Of a stretch of 64,000 nucleotides of DNA, positions 36,314-46,856 are shown in pieces. The DNA is from Hyphomicrobium zavarzinii ATCC 27496. GTDB taxonomy: Bacteria; Pseudomonadota; Alphaproteobacteria; Rhizobiales; Hyphomicrobiaceae. The stretch spans positions 785,348 to 849,347 of the forward strand of contig NZ_KB911256.1 of assembly GCF_000383415.1 (NCBI RefSeq). Direction: 5' to 3'. Every line of letters starts with the position of its first letter. Position 1 is the stretch's first letter. The notes under the pieces are model-generated. The model saw only the letters and a list, made by a program, of their open reading frames with translations. It was not told where the DNA came from and did no database searches. The position numbers were made by a program, and so were the translations under genes.

Positions 36314-36823
36314 TCACGAGCCGTCTTTCTCGCTCGGCGGATCGCCTGCCCGGGGAGCTGTCGCGTTAATTTTGAGGAAGAAAGTCAAGGCCGCTATCAT
36401 CAGCGCGACGGCGATGCCGAGACCGAGGAGATCGAGGTCCCGTGTGCGCGCAACCGCTTCCTTGAGGAAGAGAACGGCAAGAACCGCGACGACGACGCTG
36501 ATCAGATTGTTCTTGAGATCCTCGATGTTGCGAATGACGAGCCATGCCGGAAGAGGAATGGTGTCGTCGATGAACAGCGCAAACAATCCGACGCAGGTGA
36601 TGTAGCCCACGATGGCAATCAGGAACACGTCGATGGCCGCCAGCAGGCCAACGGCCAAGAGACGCGCGCCTTCTGGAGAGACGGACCCTATCCGGAGCGT
36701 GTCGACGATCGCAGAGCCGACAACGGCGATCTCGTAGAGGATCAGCGCAACGGCGGCGACATAGATGCCGAGGATGGCAACGACAACGATGTATTTGCTC
36801 GAGGCAAGCGTCGTGCGCAACAT
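36314..36823 (-). CDS. YqhA/UPF0114-like membrane protein
   Basis: A 169-residue protein with four hydrophobic segments at about 9-30, 50-80, 104-125 and 130-150. The pattern of helices and the RNIEDLKNNLISVVVAVLAV segment resemble the UPF0114 (YqhA) family, whose function is unknown. The start at 36823 follows AGAGG. It is transcribed away from the glycine-riboswitch leader of the next operon. Confidence 0.7.
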   Translation of the reverse strand: MLRTTLASSKYIVVVAILGIYVAAVALILYEIAVVGSAIVDTLRIGSVSPEGARLLAVGLLAAIDVFLIAIVGYITCVGLFALFIDDTIPLPAWLVIRNIEDLKNNLISVVVAVLAVLFLKEAVARTRDLDLLGLGIAVALMIAALTFFLKINATAPRAGDPPSEKDGS

Positions 36824-37051
36824 GGGTTGGCCTCTTCTGGATACGGTCCATCTCAAATTGTCCCACGCGCAAGAGCATAAGCACCAACCAAATAGCTGAC
36901 AACGTGTTCAGAGCGAGGACGTGTTCAGGGGCAAGCCTGTGTTGGCCATCTGCGCAACTCTTGGGCAGAGAGTGCCCCCTTGCGGACAGTGCTCGACCAA
37001 AGTGGACTTGACCCTCGCCGCGAAGCTCACCATTTTCCCCATGTCGGCAAT

Positions 37052-37264
37052 CGACTGCGGAAGAGACCGGTCATGTTCACGCATGACCGGCGCCGAAGGA
37101 GCAACCGCCCCGGAAACTCTCAGGCAAACGGACTGCAGCCGAACGACACTCTGGAAAGCGATGAGGCGGTAACCCGCTCCATCCACCGACGATGACAAGG
37201 GCCGGGACCGCCTGTGAGTTGGCGGGAAAGGCACCTAATCTTTCAGGTCTCACGACAGAGGGGG
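37052..37264 (+). promoter_or_regulatory. Tandem glycine riboswitch
   Basis: Two successive glycine-type aptamers precede gcvT. The first (about 37052-37138) has GGAAGAGA, a hairpin of ACCGGTCATG with CATGACCGG, then CGCCGAAGGAGCAACC and CTCTCAGGCAAACGGACTGC. The second (about 37144-37264) has ACTCTGGAAAG, a long variable arm, then AAAGGCACCTAATCTTTCAGGT and GACAGAGGGG. Binding glycine is expected to switch on the glycine cleavage operon. Bases 36824-37051 just upstream must hold the promoter, but no clear elements were seen. Confidence 0.92.
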
Positions 37265-37299
37265 CTCGCATCTGTGCGCATAATGCGCGCAGAAGAGCT

Positions 37300-38484
37300 A
37301 TGGAGCCCCGCGTGAGCGACGCATCGCACCCCGATCCCGCGCCCGTTCTGAACCGTACCCCGCTCTATGCGCTGCATGTCGCGAGGGGCGCGCGCATTGT
37401 GCCCTATGCCGGCTACGAGATGCCGGTCCAGTATCCGTTGGGGGTTCTCAAGGAGCATCTTCACACGCGCGCCGCCGCGGGCTTGTTCGACGTCTCGCAT
37501 ATGGGCCAGATCGTCGTCCGCCCGAGGTCAGGTCAGATCGCCGACGCCGCGCTCGCGCTCGAGCGGCTCGTTCCCGCCGATCTCCTCAACCTGAAGCCTG
37601 GCCGCCAGTGCTACTCGTTCTTCACAAACGGAACCGGCGGAATCCTCGACGATCTGATGATCGCCCATCGCGGGGACCACGTCCTGCTCGTCGTGAACAG
37701 CAATTGCAAGGCGGAGGACGCCGCCCATCTTGCAGTCAACCTCTCCGGCACCTGCGAAGTCGAGCCGCTCGATCGCGCGTTGATCGCGCTTCAAGGCCCC
37801 AAAGCCGAAACCGCGCTGGCCCGCTTAGCACCGGCCTGCGCGTCGATGCACTTCATGGACGTGCGCGACATCGATATTCTGGGCGTTCCCTGCGTCGTCA
37901 CACGCTCGGGCTACACGGGTGAGGACGGATTCGAGATTTCCATACCCGCCGACCATGCGAGCGCGATCGCCGCCGCGCTTCTGGAGGATCCGAACGTACA
38001 GCCTATCGGCCTCGGCGCGCGCGATTCCCTGCGTCTCGAAGCAGGTCTCTGTCTCTATGGCGCGGATCTCGACGAAACGACGACGCCCGTGGAAGCGGGG
38101 ATAGCCTGGGCTGTTCCGCGAACGCGGCGCGCGGAGGGCGAGCACCCCGCCGAGTTTCCCGGAGCACGCATCATTCTCGACCAGATTGCGCGTGGTCCGG
38201 AGCGCTGTCGCGTCGGCCTGTTGCCCGAGGGGCGGGCTCCCGTCCGCGCAGGGGCGGACCTGTATCCCACGGAAGACTCGCAGCGTGCCGTCGGCACAGT
38301 GACCTCGGGAGGCTTCAGCCCCACCCTCGATCGTCCCGTTGCCATGGGGTACGTGCCGTCTTCGTTGGCGGCAACAGGCACCCGAATCTTTGCCGAGATC
38401 CGCGGAAAGCGCCTGCCCATGACTGTCACACCTTTGCCGTTCGTCGCGACCAGATTCAAACGCGGCCCGAGCCGCCAGCCGTGA
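37300..38484 (+). CDS. gcvT: Glycine cleavage system T protein (aminomethyltransferase)
   Basis: A 394-residue folate enzyme. The start at 37300 (AGAAGAG upstream) lies just after the riboswitch; the longer frame from 37192 overlaps the aptamer and is rejected. Family signatures are [18 protein letters not shown] and the C-terminal barrel. It transfers the methylene group from the lipoyl arm of GcvH to tetrahydrofolate and releases ammonia. It is the first gene of gcvT-gcvH-gcvP, under the glycine riboswitch. Confidence 0.95.
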   Translation: MEPRVSDASHPDPAPVLNRTPLYALHVARGARIVPYAGYEMPVQYPLGVLKEHLHTRAAAGLFDVSHMGQIVVRPRSGQIADAALALERLVPADLLNLKPGRQCYSFFTNGTGGILDDLMIAHRGDHVLLVVNSNCKAEDAAHLAVNLSGTCEVEPLDRALIALQGPKAETALARLAPACASMHFMDVRDIDILGVPCVVTRSGYTGEDGFEISIPADHASAIAAALLEDPNVQPIGLGARDSLRLEAGLCLYGADLDETTTPVEAGIAWAVPRTRRAEGEHPAEFPGARIILDQIARGPERCRVGLLPEGRAPVRAGADLYPTEDSQRAVGTVTSGGFSPTLDRPVAMGYVPSSLAATGTRIFAEIRGKRLPMTVTPLPFVATRFKRGPSRQP

Positions 38485-38501
38485 GAAGGAGATCAACCGA
38501 G

Positions 38502-38861
38502 ATGAAATTCACCGATGAGCACGAGTGGCTGACGCTCGAGGGCGACGTGGCGACCGTCGGCATTACCGAGCACGCCACCACCCAGCTCGGCGATCTCGTC
38601 TTCGTCGATCTCCCGAAGGTCGGCACGACGGTGAAAAAGGGTGACGGCGCCGCGGTCGTCGAGTCGGTCAAGGCAGCGTCGGACGTCTTCGCGCCGATCG
38701 ACGGCGAGGTGGTGGAGATTAACGAGGCCGTGGTGAAGGACCCGGCGCTGGTCAATACGGACCCGCTCGGCAAAGGCTGGCTTTATCGCATGCGGCTCGC
38801 GAATGTCGCGGATTTCGACGGCTTGATGGACGAGGTGGCCTACAAGGCCCTGGTCGGTTGA
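38502..38861 (+). CDS. gcvH: Glycine cleavage system H protein
   Basis: A 119-residue lipoyl carrier. The ATG at 38502 has AAGGAG ten bases upstream. The lipoylated Lys57 lies in VESVKAASD. It shuttles the aminomethyl group between GcvP and GcvT and the reduced lipoyl arm to the shared dihydrolipoamide dehydrogenase. It starts 18 bases past gcvT. Confidence 0.97.
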   Translation: MKFTDEHEWLTLEGDVATVGITEHATTQLGDLVFVDLPKVGTTVKKGDGAAVVESVKAASDVFAPIDGEVVEINEAVVKDPALVNTDPLGKGWLYRMRLANVADFDGLMDEVAYKALVG

Positions 38862-38980
38862 GACACTTGCGCGCCTTCCGCTGCCGTTGAGACGCGGAAA
38901 GACATAGGCACTGAATACTGTCGTGCTTCGCCTCGGAAAGGCGCCCGCTTTTCCGGAAGCACCCTTGCGTGGAGACAACG

Positions 38981-41827
38981 ATGCCCGGCTCATACGATCC
39001 CTATGACTTCGCCAACCGGCGCCACATTGGCCCCTCGGCGGCCGAGATCACGGAAATGCTGAGTGTGATTGGTGCTGAAAGCCTGCACGCGCTCATCGAC
39101 GAGACCCTTCCGGCGAGCATCCGCCAGACGTCGCGTATCGACTTCGGCAAATCGCTCACCGAGCGCCGCGCACTCGACAAGGTGCGCGCCACCGCGAACA
39201 AGAACCGCGTGCTGACCTCGCTCATCGGGCAGGGCTATCACGGCACCATCATGCCGCCCGCCATCCAGCGCAACATCTTCGAAAACCCCGCCTGGTATAC
39301 GGCCTATTCGCCCTATCAGCCGGAGATCAGCCAGGGGAGGCTGGAAGCGCTCCTCAATTTCCAGACGCTCGTCTCTGATCTGACGGGGCTCGACATCGCT
39401 AACGCCTCGCTGCTGGACGAGGCCACCGCGGCCGCCGAGGCGATGGCCATGGCGCACCGCGTGGCGAGCTCCAAGGCCACGGCCTTTTTTGTGGACAAGG
39501 ACTGTCTGCCCCAGACCATCGCCGTCGTGAGGACACGCGCCGAGCCGCTCGGCTGGAATGTCATCGTCGGCGATCCCTTCACCGATCTCGATCCAAAGGC
39601 CGTTTTCGGCGCGCTGTTCCAGTATCCGGGTGTCTGCGGCGCGTGCCATGATTTCTCCGATCCGATCGCGAAGCTGCATGCCGCCGGCGCCATCGCTGCC
39701 GTCGCCGCAGACCCGCTGGCACTGACGCTCCTGAAATCGCCGGGCGAGATGGGAGCCGACATCGCCATAGGGTCGATGCAACGCTACGGCGTGCCGATGG
39801 GATACGGCGGCCCGCACGCAGCCTACATGGCGACCCGCGATGCCCTGAAGCGCACGCTTCCGGGCCGCATCGTCGGCGTCTCGGTGGACAGCAAAGGCAA
39901 CCGCGCCTACCGCCTCGCGCTGCAGACGCGCGAGCAGCACATCCGCCGCGAGAAGGCCACGTCGAACATCTGCACCTCGCAGGTTCTGCTCGCCGTCATC
40001 GCGTCCATGTATGCCGTGTTCCATGGGCCGCGCGGCCTGAAGGCCATCGCCGAGCGCGTGCATCGCGATGCTGTGCGGCTCGATGAAGGGCTGACCTCGC
40101 TCGGGTTCAAGGTGAGCCCTGCCGCTTACTTCGACACCATCACTGTTGAGGTCGGTGCCTATCAGGGGCTGATCCTCAAGAACGCAGTCGATAACGGCAT
40201 CAATCTCCGCAAGGTCGGCGGAGATCGCATCGGCATCACCGTCGACGAGCGCACGCGTCCCGATACGCTGGAGGCAGTCTGGCGCGCGTTCGGCGGCTTC
40301 GACCTCCGGTACGACGAGGCGTATCCAGCCTCCCGATTGCCGAAGAACCTGATCCGCACGTCGGAGATCCTGACGCATCCCATCTTCCACATGAACCGCG
40401 CCGAAAGCGAGATGACGCGCTATATGCGCCGCCTCGCCGATCGGGATCTCGCGCTCGACCGCTCGATGATCCCGCTCGGCTCGTGCACCATGAAGCTCAA
40501 TGCCACGGCTGAGATGCTGCCGATCTCCTGGCCCGAGTTCGGCGAGCTGCATCCCTTCGTGCCGGCAGATCAGGCGCTGGGCTACAAGGAACTGATCGGA
40601 GATCTCTCCGGCAAGCTCTGCGCCATCACCGGCTACGACGCCATCTCGATGCAGCCGAACTCGGGGGCTCAGGGCGAGTATGCGGGGCTGCTCGCCATCC
40701 GCGCCTATCACAGGAGCCGCGGCGACGTGAGGCGCGACGTCTGCCTCATTCCGGCGTCGGCCCACGGCACGAACCCCGCTTCCGCCCAGATGTGCGGCAT
40801 GACGGTGGTCGTCGTCGGCACGGACGCGGGCGGCAACATCGATGTCACCGACTTCCGCGCCAAGGCGGAGAAACACAAGGACCGCCTGGCCGCCTGCATG
40901 ATCACCTATCCTTCGACCCATGGCGTGTTCGAGGAGACGGTCGTCGAGCTGTGCGAGATCACGCACGCCAACGGCGGCCAGGTCTATTTCGACGGCGCCA
41001 ATCTCAACGCGCTCGTCGGGCTGGCCCGCCCCGGAGACATCGGCGCGGACGTGGGCCACATCAACCTGCACAAGACGTTCTGCATCCCCCACGGAGGCGG
41101 CGGCCCCGGCATGGGACCGATCGGCGTGAAGGCGCACCTCATACCGTTCCTGCCGGGACATCCCGAGACGGATGGCCGGGAGCACACCGTCTCGGCGGCG
41201 CCCTACGGATCGGCGTCGATACTGCCGATCTCGTGGAGCTACTGCCTGCTCATGGGTGGGCGGGGGCTCACCCAGGCCACCCGCATCGCAATCCTCAATG
41301 CCAACTACATCGCCAAGCGGCTTGAGAGCGCCTATCCGGTTCTCTACACCGGCCGCAATGGCCGCGTGGCGCACGAGTGCATCATCGACACGCGCCCTCT
41401 GCTCGAAAGCGCGGGCGTAACCGTCGACGACATCGCCAAGCGCCTCATCGATTGTGGCTTCCACGCCCCGACCATGAGCTGGCCTGTGGCTGGAACGCTG
41501 ATGATCGAGCCGACGGAGAGCGAGACCAAGGCGGAGCTCGATCGCTTCTGCTCCGCCATGCTGGCGATCCGCGAGGAAGCCCGTGCCATCGCCGACGGCC
41601 GCATCGACCGTAACAACAATCCGCTGAAGAACGCACCGCATACGGTCGAGGATCTGGTGGGCTCGTGGGAGCGGCCATACTCGCGAGAGGCCGCCTGCTT
41701 CCCGCCTGGCGCCTTCCGCGTCGACAAGTATTGGCCGCCGGTCAACCGCGTGGACAACGTCTACGGCGATCGCAATCTCGTCTGCTCATGCCCGCCCTTG
41801 GAGAGCTACAAGGAGGCCGCGGAATAG
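38981..41827 (+). CDS. gcvP: Glycine dehydrogenase (decarboxylating), P protein
   Basis: A 948-residue single-chain PLP enzyme (the fused P protein, not the split alpha/beta form). The start at 38981 has GGAGA upstream. The PLP-binding Lys698 is in [14 protein letters not shown]. It decarboxylates glycine and passes the aminomethyl group to GcvH. A 119-base gap separates it from gcvH, within the same operon. In a methylotroph this system can also adjust glycine and C1-folate pools. Confidence 0.97.
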   Translation: MPGSYDPYDFANRRHIGPSAAEITEMLSVIGAESLHALIDETLPASIRQTSRIDFGKSLTERRALDKVRATANKNRVLTSLIGQGYHGTIMPPAIQRNIFENPAWYTAYSPYQPEISQGRLEALLNFQTLVSDLTGLDIANASLLDEATAAAEAMAMAHRVASSKATAFFVDKDCLPQTIAVVRTRAEPLGWNVIVGDPFTDLDPKAVFGALFQYPGVCGACHDFSDPIAKLHAAGAIAAVAADPLALTLLKSPGEMGADIAIGSMQRYGVPMGYGGPHAAYMATRDALKRTLPGRIVGVSVDSKGNRAYRLALQTREQHIRREKATSNICTSQVLLAVIASMYAVFHGPRGLKAIAERVHRDAVRLDEGLTSLGFKVSPAAYFDTITVEVGAYQGLILKNAVDNGINLRKVGGDRIGITVDERTRPDTLEAVWRAFGGFDLRYDEAYPASRLPKNLIRTSEILTHPIFHMNRAESEMTRYMRRLADRDLALDRSMIPLGSCTMKLNATAEMLPISWPEFGELHPFVPADQALGYKELIGDLSGKLCAITGYDAISMQPNSGAQGEYAGLLAIRAYHRSRGDVRRDVCLIPASAHGTNPASAQMCGMTVVVVGTDAGGNIDVTDFRAKAEKHKDRLAACMITYPSTHGVFEETVVELCEITHANGGQVYFDGANLNALVGLARPGDIGADVGHINLHKTFCIPHGGGGPGMGPIGVKAHLIPFLPGHPETDGREHTVSAAPYGSASILPISWSYCLLMGGRGLTQATRIAILNANYIAKRLESAYPVLYTGRNGRVAHECIIDTRPLLESAGVTVDDIAKRLIDCGFHAPTMSWPVAGTLMIEPTESETKAELDRFCSAMLAIREEARAIADGRIDRNNNPLKNAPHTVEDLVGSWERPYSREAACFPPGAFRVDKYWPPVNRVDNVYGDRNLVCSCPPLESYKEAAE

Positions 41828-41835
41828 AATGCCAG

Positions 41836-41892
41836 CGTCTCGGAGAGCTCGCGCACGCGCTTTCCGAGACGTCTGTCATGCATGTCAGACGT
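41836..41892. terminator. Paired inverted repeats between convergent gcvP and eutC
   Basis: An 8-bp stem, CGTCTCGG / CCGAGACG, at 41836-41871 overlaps a near-perfect palindrome, ACGTCTG...CAGACGT, at 41869-41892. The pair lies in the 71-base gap between convergent genes and probably ends transcription from both sides. Neither stem is followed by a long T tract, so the assignment is moderate. Confidence 0.45.
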
Positions 41893-41898
41893 GTCTGA

Positions 41899-42711
41899 TT
41901 ACTGCGACTCGATCAGGAAGCTCTTGCTCGGGGCGGTGAGCGTGCTCGAAAGCGTCTCCGCCTCGTCCTTGAGCTGAACGCCGGAGTGTCCGCGCTTGCG
42001 GGCCTCCGTCATCAGGTAGAGCAGCTTGTGCACAGCCACGCCGTAGTTGAGCCCCTCGCGCCGCACGTTCGAGATGCAGTTGCGGGATTCGTCCGTGAGA
42101 CCGACGCGGGGCTTCAGCGTCATGTAGATGCCCATGCTGTCGGGCGAGCTGAGGCCCGGACGCTCGCCGATCAGAACCACCACCATGCTGGCGCCCAGAA
42201 GCTCGCCCACCTCGTCGCCGACGGCTACGCGCGCTTCCCGCACCACCACGAGCGGGGCGATACGCCAGCCTTGCTGCACGAGCGGTGGCAGCATCACGTC
42301 GAGGAACGCTGTGGCGTTCTCCTCGATGGCGAATGAGGAAAGTCCGTCGCCGATCACGAATACGACGTCATAGCCCTCTGCGGGCCGCGCCACCTTCGTT
42401 AGCGCCTCTCGGGAGGCAGCCTCCAGGCGCCGGCCCTTGTCGGGCCGCTGGAGATACATCGGGCGATTTTCAGCGGCGCTATGCAGAACGAGAGGCTGGT
42501 GACCGAGCGCCACGAGTGACGCTTCGAGCCGCTTCACGTCGAGCTCATGATGCACGGCGTTGCGTGCCCGCGCATGCGCGAGCTGGAACTCGAGGTGCGG
42601 CTTCGTCGGCAGGCTGGTGCCCGCGCGGCCGAGCGCGATGCGCGCCGTCGTGTATTGGCGGAGCTTGCTCCACGGATTGGGAACGACGATGGGATTGTTA
42701 TCGTCCGACAT
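41899..42711 (-). CDS. eutC: Ethanolamine ammonia-lyase small subunit
   Basis: A 270-residue subunit of the adenosylcobalamin-dependent lyase that converts ethanolamine to acetaldehyde and ammonia. Family segments are RIALGRAGTSLPTKPHLEFQ near the N-terminus, the B12-binding-region VFVIGDGLSS, and LIGERPGLSSPDSMG and NCISNVRREGL near the C-terminus. The start at 42711 follows GGAG. It lies 13 bases past eutB. Its need for B12 links it to the btuB operon at 2197-5897. Confidence 0.95.
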   Translation of the reverse strand: MSDDNNPIVVPNPWSKLRQYTTARIALGRAGTSLPTKPHLEFQLAHARARNAVHHELDVKRLEASLVALGHQPLVLHSAAENRPMYLQRPDKGRRLEAASREALTKVARPAEGYDVVFVIGDGLSSFAIEENATAFLDVMLPPLVQQGWRIAPLVVVREARVAVGDEVGELLGASMVVVLIGERPGLSSPDSMGIYMTLKPRVGLTDESRNCISNVRREGLNYGVAVHKLLYLMTEARKRGHSGVQLKDEAETLSSTLTAPSKSFLIESQ

Positions 42712-42724
42712 GCGGGGCTCCACC

Positions 42725-44113
42725 TCAATGCAGATGCGAGAGTGCGCGCTGGAAAGGCGTCGGCAGCGTATTGGCCAGCTTCAGCGCCTCGCTCTTCTCG
42801 AAGATGCCGACGTTGAGCAGCCATTCCTCGAACTCGGGCGACGGCTTGAGACCGAGCGCCTTGCGCGCATAGAGCGCGTCATGGAACGACGTCGTCTGGT
42901 AGTTCAGCATGATGTCGTCCGAGCCGGGAATGCCCATGATGAACGTGATGCCCGCAACGGCAAGCAGCGTCAGCAGGGTGTCCATGTCGTTCTGGTCGGC
43001 CTCGGCATGGTTCGTATAGCAGATGTCGCAGCCCATCGGCACGCCGAGCAGCTTGCCGCAGAAATGATCCTCGAGCCCGGCCCGGATGATCTGCCGGCCG
43101 TCGTAGAGATATTCGGGACCGATGAAGCCCACGACCGTGTTGACGAGCAGCGGCTTGTACTTGCGTGCCACGGCATAGGCGCGCGCTTCGAGCGTTTGCT
43201 GATCGACGCCGTGATGGGCATTGGCCGAGAGCGCGCTGCCCTGTCCGGTCTCGAAGTACATGGCATTGTTGCCGACTGTGCCGCGCTGGAGGCTTTGCGC
43301 GGCGTCGTAGCCTTCCTTGAGCACCGCGAGATTGATGCCGAAACTGCTGTTGGCGGCCTCGGTTCCGGCGATGGATTGGAACACGAGGTCGACGGGTGCG
43401 CGCCGGTTGATGGCCTCGATGCTGGTCGTCACATGCGTGAGCACGCACGATTGCGTCGGGATGTTGTAGCGCTGGATGATCTCGTGAAGCATGTCGATCA
43501 GCGTGATTACGGCGGAGATGCTGTCCGTCGCCGGATTGATGCCGATCACCGCGTCGCCGTTTCCGTACATGAGGCCGTCGACGATGCTCGCCGCGATGCC
43601 TGTCGGATCGTCGGTCGGATGGTTGGGCTGAAGACGCGTCGAAAGGCGCCCCTTCAGCCCGATGGTGTTGCGGAACTTGGTGACGACACGGCACTTCTGC
43701 GCGATCAGCACCATGTCCTGCACGCGGCAGATCTTGGAGACGGCCGCGACCATCTCCGGAGTGAGGCCCGGCGCCAGCGCCGCGAGCGAGCGCTCGTTTG
43801 CCTCGTCAGAGAGAAGCCAGTCGCGGAAGGCACCGACGGTCAGATGCGAGATCGGCGCGAACGCCTTCGCATCGTGATCGTCGATGATCAGGCGCGTCAC
43901 CTCGTCGGTCTCGTAAGGCACCAGATGCTCGACGAGGAAGACTTTGAGGGGCACATCGGCGAGCGCCATCTGAGCGGCCACGCGTTCCTCGTCGTCGCCT
44001 GCCGCCACACCTGCGAGATAGTCGCCGGATCGCGCTGGCGTGGCTTTCGCCATGAGAACCCGGAGGTTCTCGAAGCTGAACCGGTGACCGGCGATGGAAT
44101 AAGAGTAGCTCAT
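42725..44113 (-). CDS. eutB: Ethanolamine ammonia-lyase large subunit
   Basis: A 462-residue catalytic TIM-barrel subunit. Recognisable segments are NHPTDDPTGIAASI, YGNGDAVIGINPATDS, TSIEAINRRAPVDLVFQS and the C-terminal MGIPGSDDIMLNYQTTSFHD. With EutC it forms the B12-dependent lyase. The ATG at 44113 fits other EutB starts; the preceding 10 codons of the longest frame are not needed. It is the middle gene of permease-eutB-eutC, with only 34 bases to the permease stop. Confidence 0.96.
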   Translation of the reverse strand: MSYSYSIAGHRFSFENLRVLMAKATPARSGDYLAGVAAGDDEERVAAQMALADVPLKVFLVEHLVPYETDEVTRLIIDDHDAKAFAPISHLTVGAFRDWLLSDEANERSLAALAPGLTPEMVAAVSKICRVQDMVLIAQKCRVVTKFRNTIGLKGRLSTRLQPNHPTDDPTGIAASIVDGLMYGNGDAVIGINPATDSISAVITLIDMLHEIIQRYNIPTQSCVLTHVTTSIEAINRRAPVDLVFQSIAGTEAANSSFGINLAVLKEGYDAAQSLQRGTVGNNAMYFETGQGSALSANAHHGVDQQTLEARAYAVARKYKPLLVNTVVGFIGPEYLYDGRQIIRAGLEDHFCGKLLGVPMGCDICYTNHAEADQNDMDTLLTLLAVAGITFIMGIPGSDDIMLNYQTTSFHDALYARKALGLKPSPEFEEWLLNVGIFEKSEALKLANTLPTPFQRALSHLH

Positions 44114-44147
44114 GAGGGTTGCCCGCCGATTGCTGCTGTCCAAGTCT

Positions 44148-45557
44148 TTAGAACGGCTCTTCCTCGCCTGGTGCCGCCGCGACCAGATGATGGCGGCTGT
44201 AGAGTGCGAAATAGGCGATGAAGATTGCGTAGACGACCGCGGCGCCGATGATCACCCGGGGATCCACGAGGAACCCCGCGACCACAGCGACGCACGCCAG
44301 GATGAGCGCGATCCCCGATGTGAGGATTCCGCCCGGCGTCCTGTAGGGCCGGTCGAGGTTAGGCTCCCGGATGCGCAGCGCGATATGCGAGGCCATCATC
44401 ATCACGTACGAGACCGTTGCTCCGAACACCGCGATCAGGATGAGGAGATCGCCCTGCCCGCTGAGCGAGAGCAGGAAGCCGATAATACCGGGTACGATCA
44501 GCGCAACATAGGGGGTTTTACGTCCGCTCGTCAGCGACAGCGCGCGGGGCAGATACCCGGCGCGAGACATGGCGAACACCAGCCGCGAGTAGCCATAGAT
44601 GATCGAGAAGAAGCTCGCGATGAGGCCGGCCAGACCGACGAAGTTGACGAACCGGCTCACCCAGGTCGGGCCGCCGAAGACTTTGGGAGACTCGAGTGCC
44701 GCCACCAGCGGATTGCCCGAATCCTTGAGTGCATCCGCCCCCGCGCCGCCCGGACCGAGCGTGAGGATCAGTGCACAGAATGCCAGCAGAACGAGGATGC
44801 CGCCGATCAGGCCGCGCGGCAGGTCCCGCTTGGGATCGTTGGTTTCCTCAGCCGCGAGCGGAACGCCCTCGATGGCGAGGAAGAACCAGATCGCGTAGGG
44901 GATCGCCGCCCAGATGCCGAGATAGCCGAACGGCAGGAACGGGCTCGCCCCGGCAGCATCGGTCACCGCGATGTCGAACAGGTTGTTCGTATCGAAATAG
45001 GGGATCATCGTGACGACGAAGACGATGAGCGCCACGACAGCCAGCGCCGTGATGGCGAAAATCAGCCGGAGCGCTTCGCCGGCACCATAGAGATGGATGC
45101 CGAGGAACACGACGTAGAAGGCCAGATAGACGATCCACCCGTCGATGCCGAACAGGGAATTACAGTAGGCGCCGATGAAAACCGCGATCGCGGCCGGCGC
45201 GATGGCATATTCGATCAGGATCGCGATGCCGCAGAGGAAACCGCCCCAGGGGCCGAAGGCGCGTCGCGCGAAGCCGTATCCGCCGCCCGCCGTGGGAGCG
45301 ATGGTCGCGAGTTCCGCAAGCGCGAAGCACATGCAGGTGTACATGGTCGCCATCAGGATGGAGGCGATGAAGAGGCCGCCCCAGCCGCCTTGTGCGAGTC
45401 CGAAGTTCCAGCCTGCGTAGTCGCCCGAGATAACGTAGGCGACGCCGAGGCCGACGAGCAGCAGCCATCCTGCGGCGCCGCGCTTGAGCTGACGCTTTTC
45501 GAAATAGTCTTGCCCAACCTTGTCGTACTCGACACCTGAGTGTCCCGCTGACTCCAT
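44148..45557 (-). CDS. eat: Ethanolamine permease (APC superfamily)
   Basis: A 469-residue polytopic protein with about 12 hydrophobic segments. Ethanolamine-permease features are the N-terminal GDYAGWNFGLAQGGWGGL and the central EGVPLAAEETNDPKRDLPRG. The start at 45557 has AGGGGATC upstream; the longest frame to 45758 runs into the divergent regulator. It imports ethanolamine for EutBC. No microcompartment shell genes are present. The regulator on the other side of 45558-45734 probably controls it. Confidence 0.9.
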   Translation of the reverse strand: MESAGHSGVEYDKVGQDYFEKRQLKRGAAGWLLLVGLGVAYVISGDYAGWNFGLAQGGWGGLFIASILMATMYTCMCFALAELATIAPTAGGGYGFARRAFGPWGGFLCGIAILIEYAIAPAAIAVFIGAYCNSLFGIDGWIVYLAFYVVFLGIHLYGAGEALRLIFAITALAVVALIVFVVTMIPYFDTNNLFDIAVTDAAGASPFLPFGYLGIWAAIPYAIWFFLAIEGVPLAAEETNDPKRDLPRGLIGGILVLLAFCALILTLGPGGAGADALKDSGNPLVAALESPKVFGGPTWVSRFVNFVGLAGLIASFFSIIYGYSRLVFAMSRAGYLPRALSLTSGRKTPYVALIVPGIIGFLLSLSGQGDLLILIAVFGATVSYVMMMASHIALRIREPNLDRPYRTPGGILTSGIALILACVAVVAGFLVDPRVIIGAAVVYAIFIAYFALYSRHHLVAAAPGEEEPF

Positions 45558-45734
45558 GGTGATCCCCTTGAACTTGTGTTTGTTTATTGTATTTCCGCAG
45601 CGCAGCATCATGCGTTCGGAGCCGGCGGGGCCGGCGCCGTTGTAAAGCGCGATGGAGGGTTGCGGCGCACATCGCCCAAAAATGACGACGGCAATCTCAC
45701 TCTTAGTGTTGGAAGACGCTAGTGATGCGCTATT

Positions 45735-46850
45735 ATGTCGTCTATCCAATTTCGGCATGCGTGCTTGACGTCCGACTTAAGTCTCATTCGGCAACAGGCA
45801 CGCGTAGTCCCGAAACAGCTCAAGTGGACGTTGCGCATGGTGGCTTTGTCGGAACGCCACGCCCCCCCGCCGAAGGGCTCGCCTGACGGTAATACGGCCG
45901 TTCACGCGGCTATCACGCGCGATATCGACGAGCAGGCGGCGCTTCTGCGCGGCTGGAACCAGACCTACGATCAGATCTCCGCCGGCGCCTTCAGCGGCTC
46001 GTTCTGGGAAGCCCGGATCGACGACGTTCAGTTTTTCCGTGAGATCACCAGCAATTCGCTTCATCAGACCGGAGACTTGCCGGAGGGGACGATCGCCGTC
46101 GGCGTGCCGATCGCGTTGCGCGGTAACGCGAGGTTCTGCGGTCAGCGGTGCGACGGAGCGCAGGTGCACGTCTTTTCCGGCAACGATGCATTCGAGTTCT
46201 TTTCGCCGAGCGGATTGGACATCGCGGGTTTCGTGCTGAGGGAGCAGGACTTGCGCTGCTCTTTGACCTCGGACGAGTTGGAAACGGTCCTGCCGTCGCT
46301 TGCAAACCCGCATCTTCGTGCGGTCGATGGCAGCGCGGCAGAGCACATGCGCCGCATCTTCGCCGACGTTTGCGAGGTCGTCACCAACTGTCCGGATCTC
46401 GAAAACGATGCGCCGCGCCGGGCGTCCATGACCCGCGATGTGCGGGCTGCCCTGGTAGCGGCCTTGTCGCGAACCGAAAACGACAGCTTCGACGTTCCCT
46501 CCGCGAAGCGCGCCCGCATCGTGCGCGATGCGCGCGATCTCGTGACCGAGTCGCCGGATGGTTATACGAGTGTGGAGGAGTTGTGCCGCACGCTGGGCGT
46601 CAGCCGGCGCGCGCTCCAGCAGTCGTTCCAGGAGACTCTGGGGCTCAAGCCCTCGGCCTATCTGCGGTCCCTGCGCATGAACGGGGCGCGCCGGGCGATC
46701 AAGCAGGCCAATTCCGTAGCGGAAGCGGCCACGCTCTGGGGCTTCTGGCACTTCGGCCGCTTTGCTCGCGACTACAAAGTGATGTTCGGCGAGCTTCCGT
46801 CGGAAGCCTTCCGCCGCTATCACGGACCGGCGGAGGCGGGCGAGCCGTGA
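45735..46850 (+). CDS. AraC family regulator of ethanolamine genes (EutR-like)
   Basis: A 371-residue regulator; an ATG at 45837 is a plausible shorter start and would leave 337 residues. The N-terminal two thirds form a beta-rich sensor region (QISAGAFSGSFWEARIDDVQFFRE). The C-terminal 100 residues form an AraC-type double helix-turn-helix (TSVEELCRTLGVSRRALQQSF and SVAEAATLWGFWHFGRFARDY). EutR in enterobacteria responds to ethanolamine and B12. The divergent position next to the permease gene supports the same role. The gene converges with the kinase gene 6 bases downstream. Confidence 0.85.
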   Translation: MSSIQFRHACLTSDLSLIRQQARVVPKQLKWTLRMVALSERHAPPPKGSPDGNTAVHAAITRDIDEQAALLRGWNQTYDQISAGAFSGSFWEARIDDVQFFREITSNSLHQTGDLPEGTIAVGVPIALRGNARFCGQRCDGAQVHVFSGNDAFEFFSPSGLDIAGFVLREQDLRCSLTSDELETVLPSLANPHLRAVDGSAAEHMRRIFADVCEVVTNCPDLENDAPRRASMTRDVRAALVAALSRTENDSFDVPSAKRARIVRDARDLVTESPDGYTSVEELCRTLGVSRRALQQSFQETLGLKPSAYLRSLRMNGARRAIKQANSVAEAATLWGFWHFGRFARDYKVMFGELPSEAFRRYHGPAEAGEP

Positions 46851-46856
46851 GCGGCT

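Noticed and set aside
38990-41641. 883-codon open frame on the minus strand opposite gcvP
   Set aside because: It is the antisense shadow of a long GC-rich gene; the product has no domain, is rich in Arg and Val, and gcvP itself is certain.
42560-44221. 553-codon plus-strand frame opposite eutC and eutB
   Set aside because: Shadow of the eut genes, which are recognised with high confidence; no signal, motif or ribosome site.
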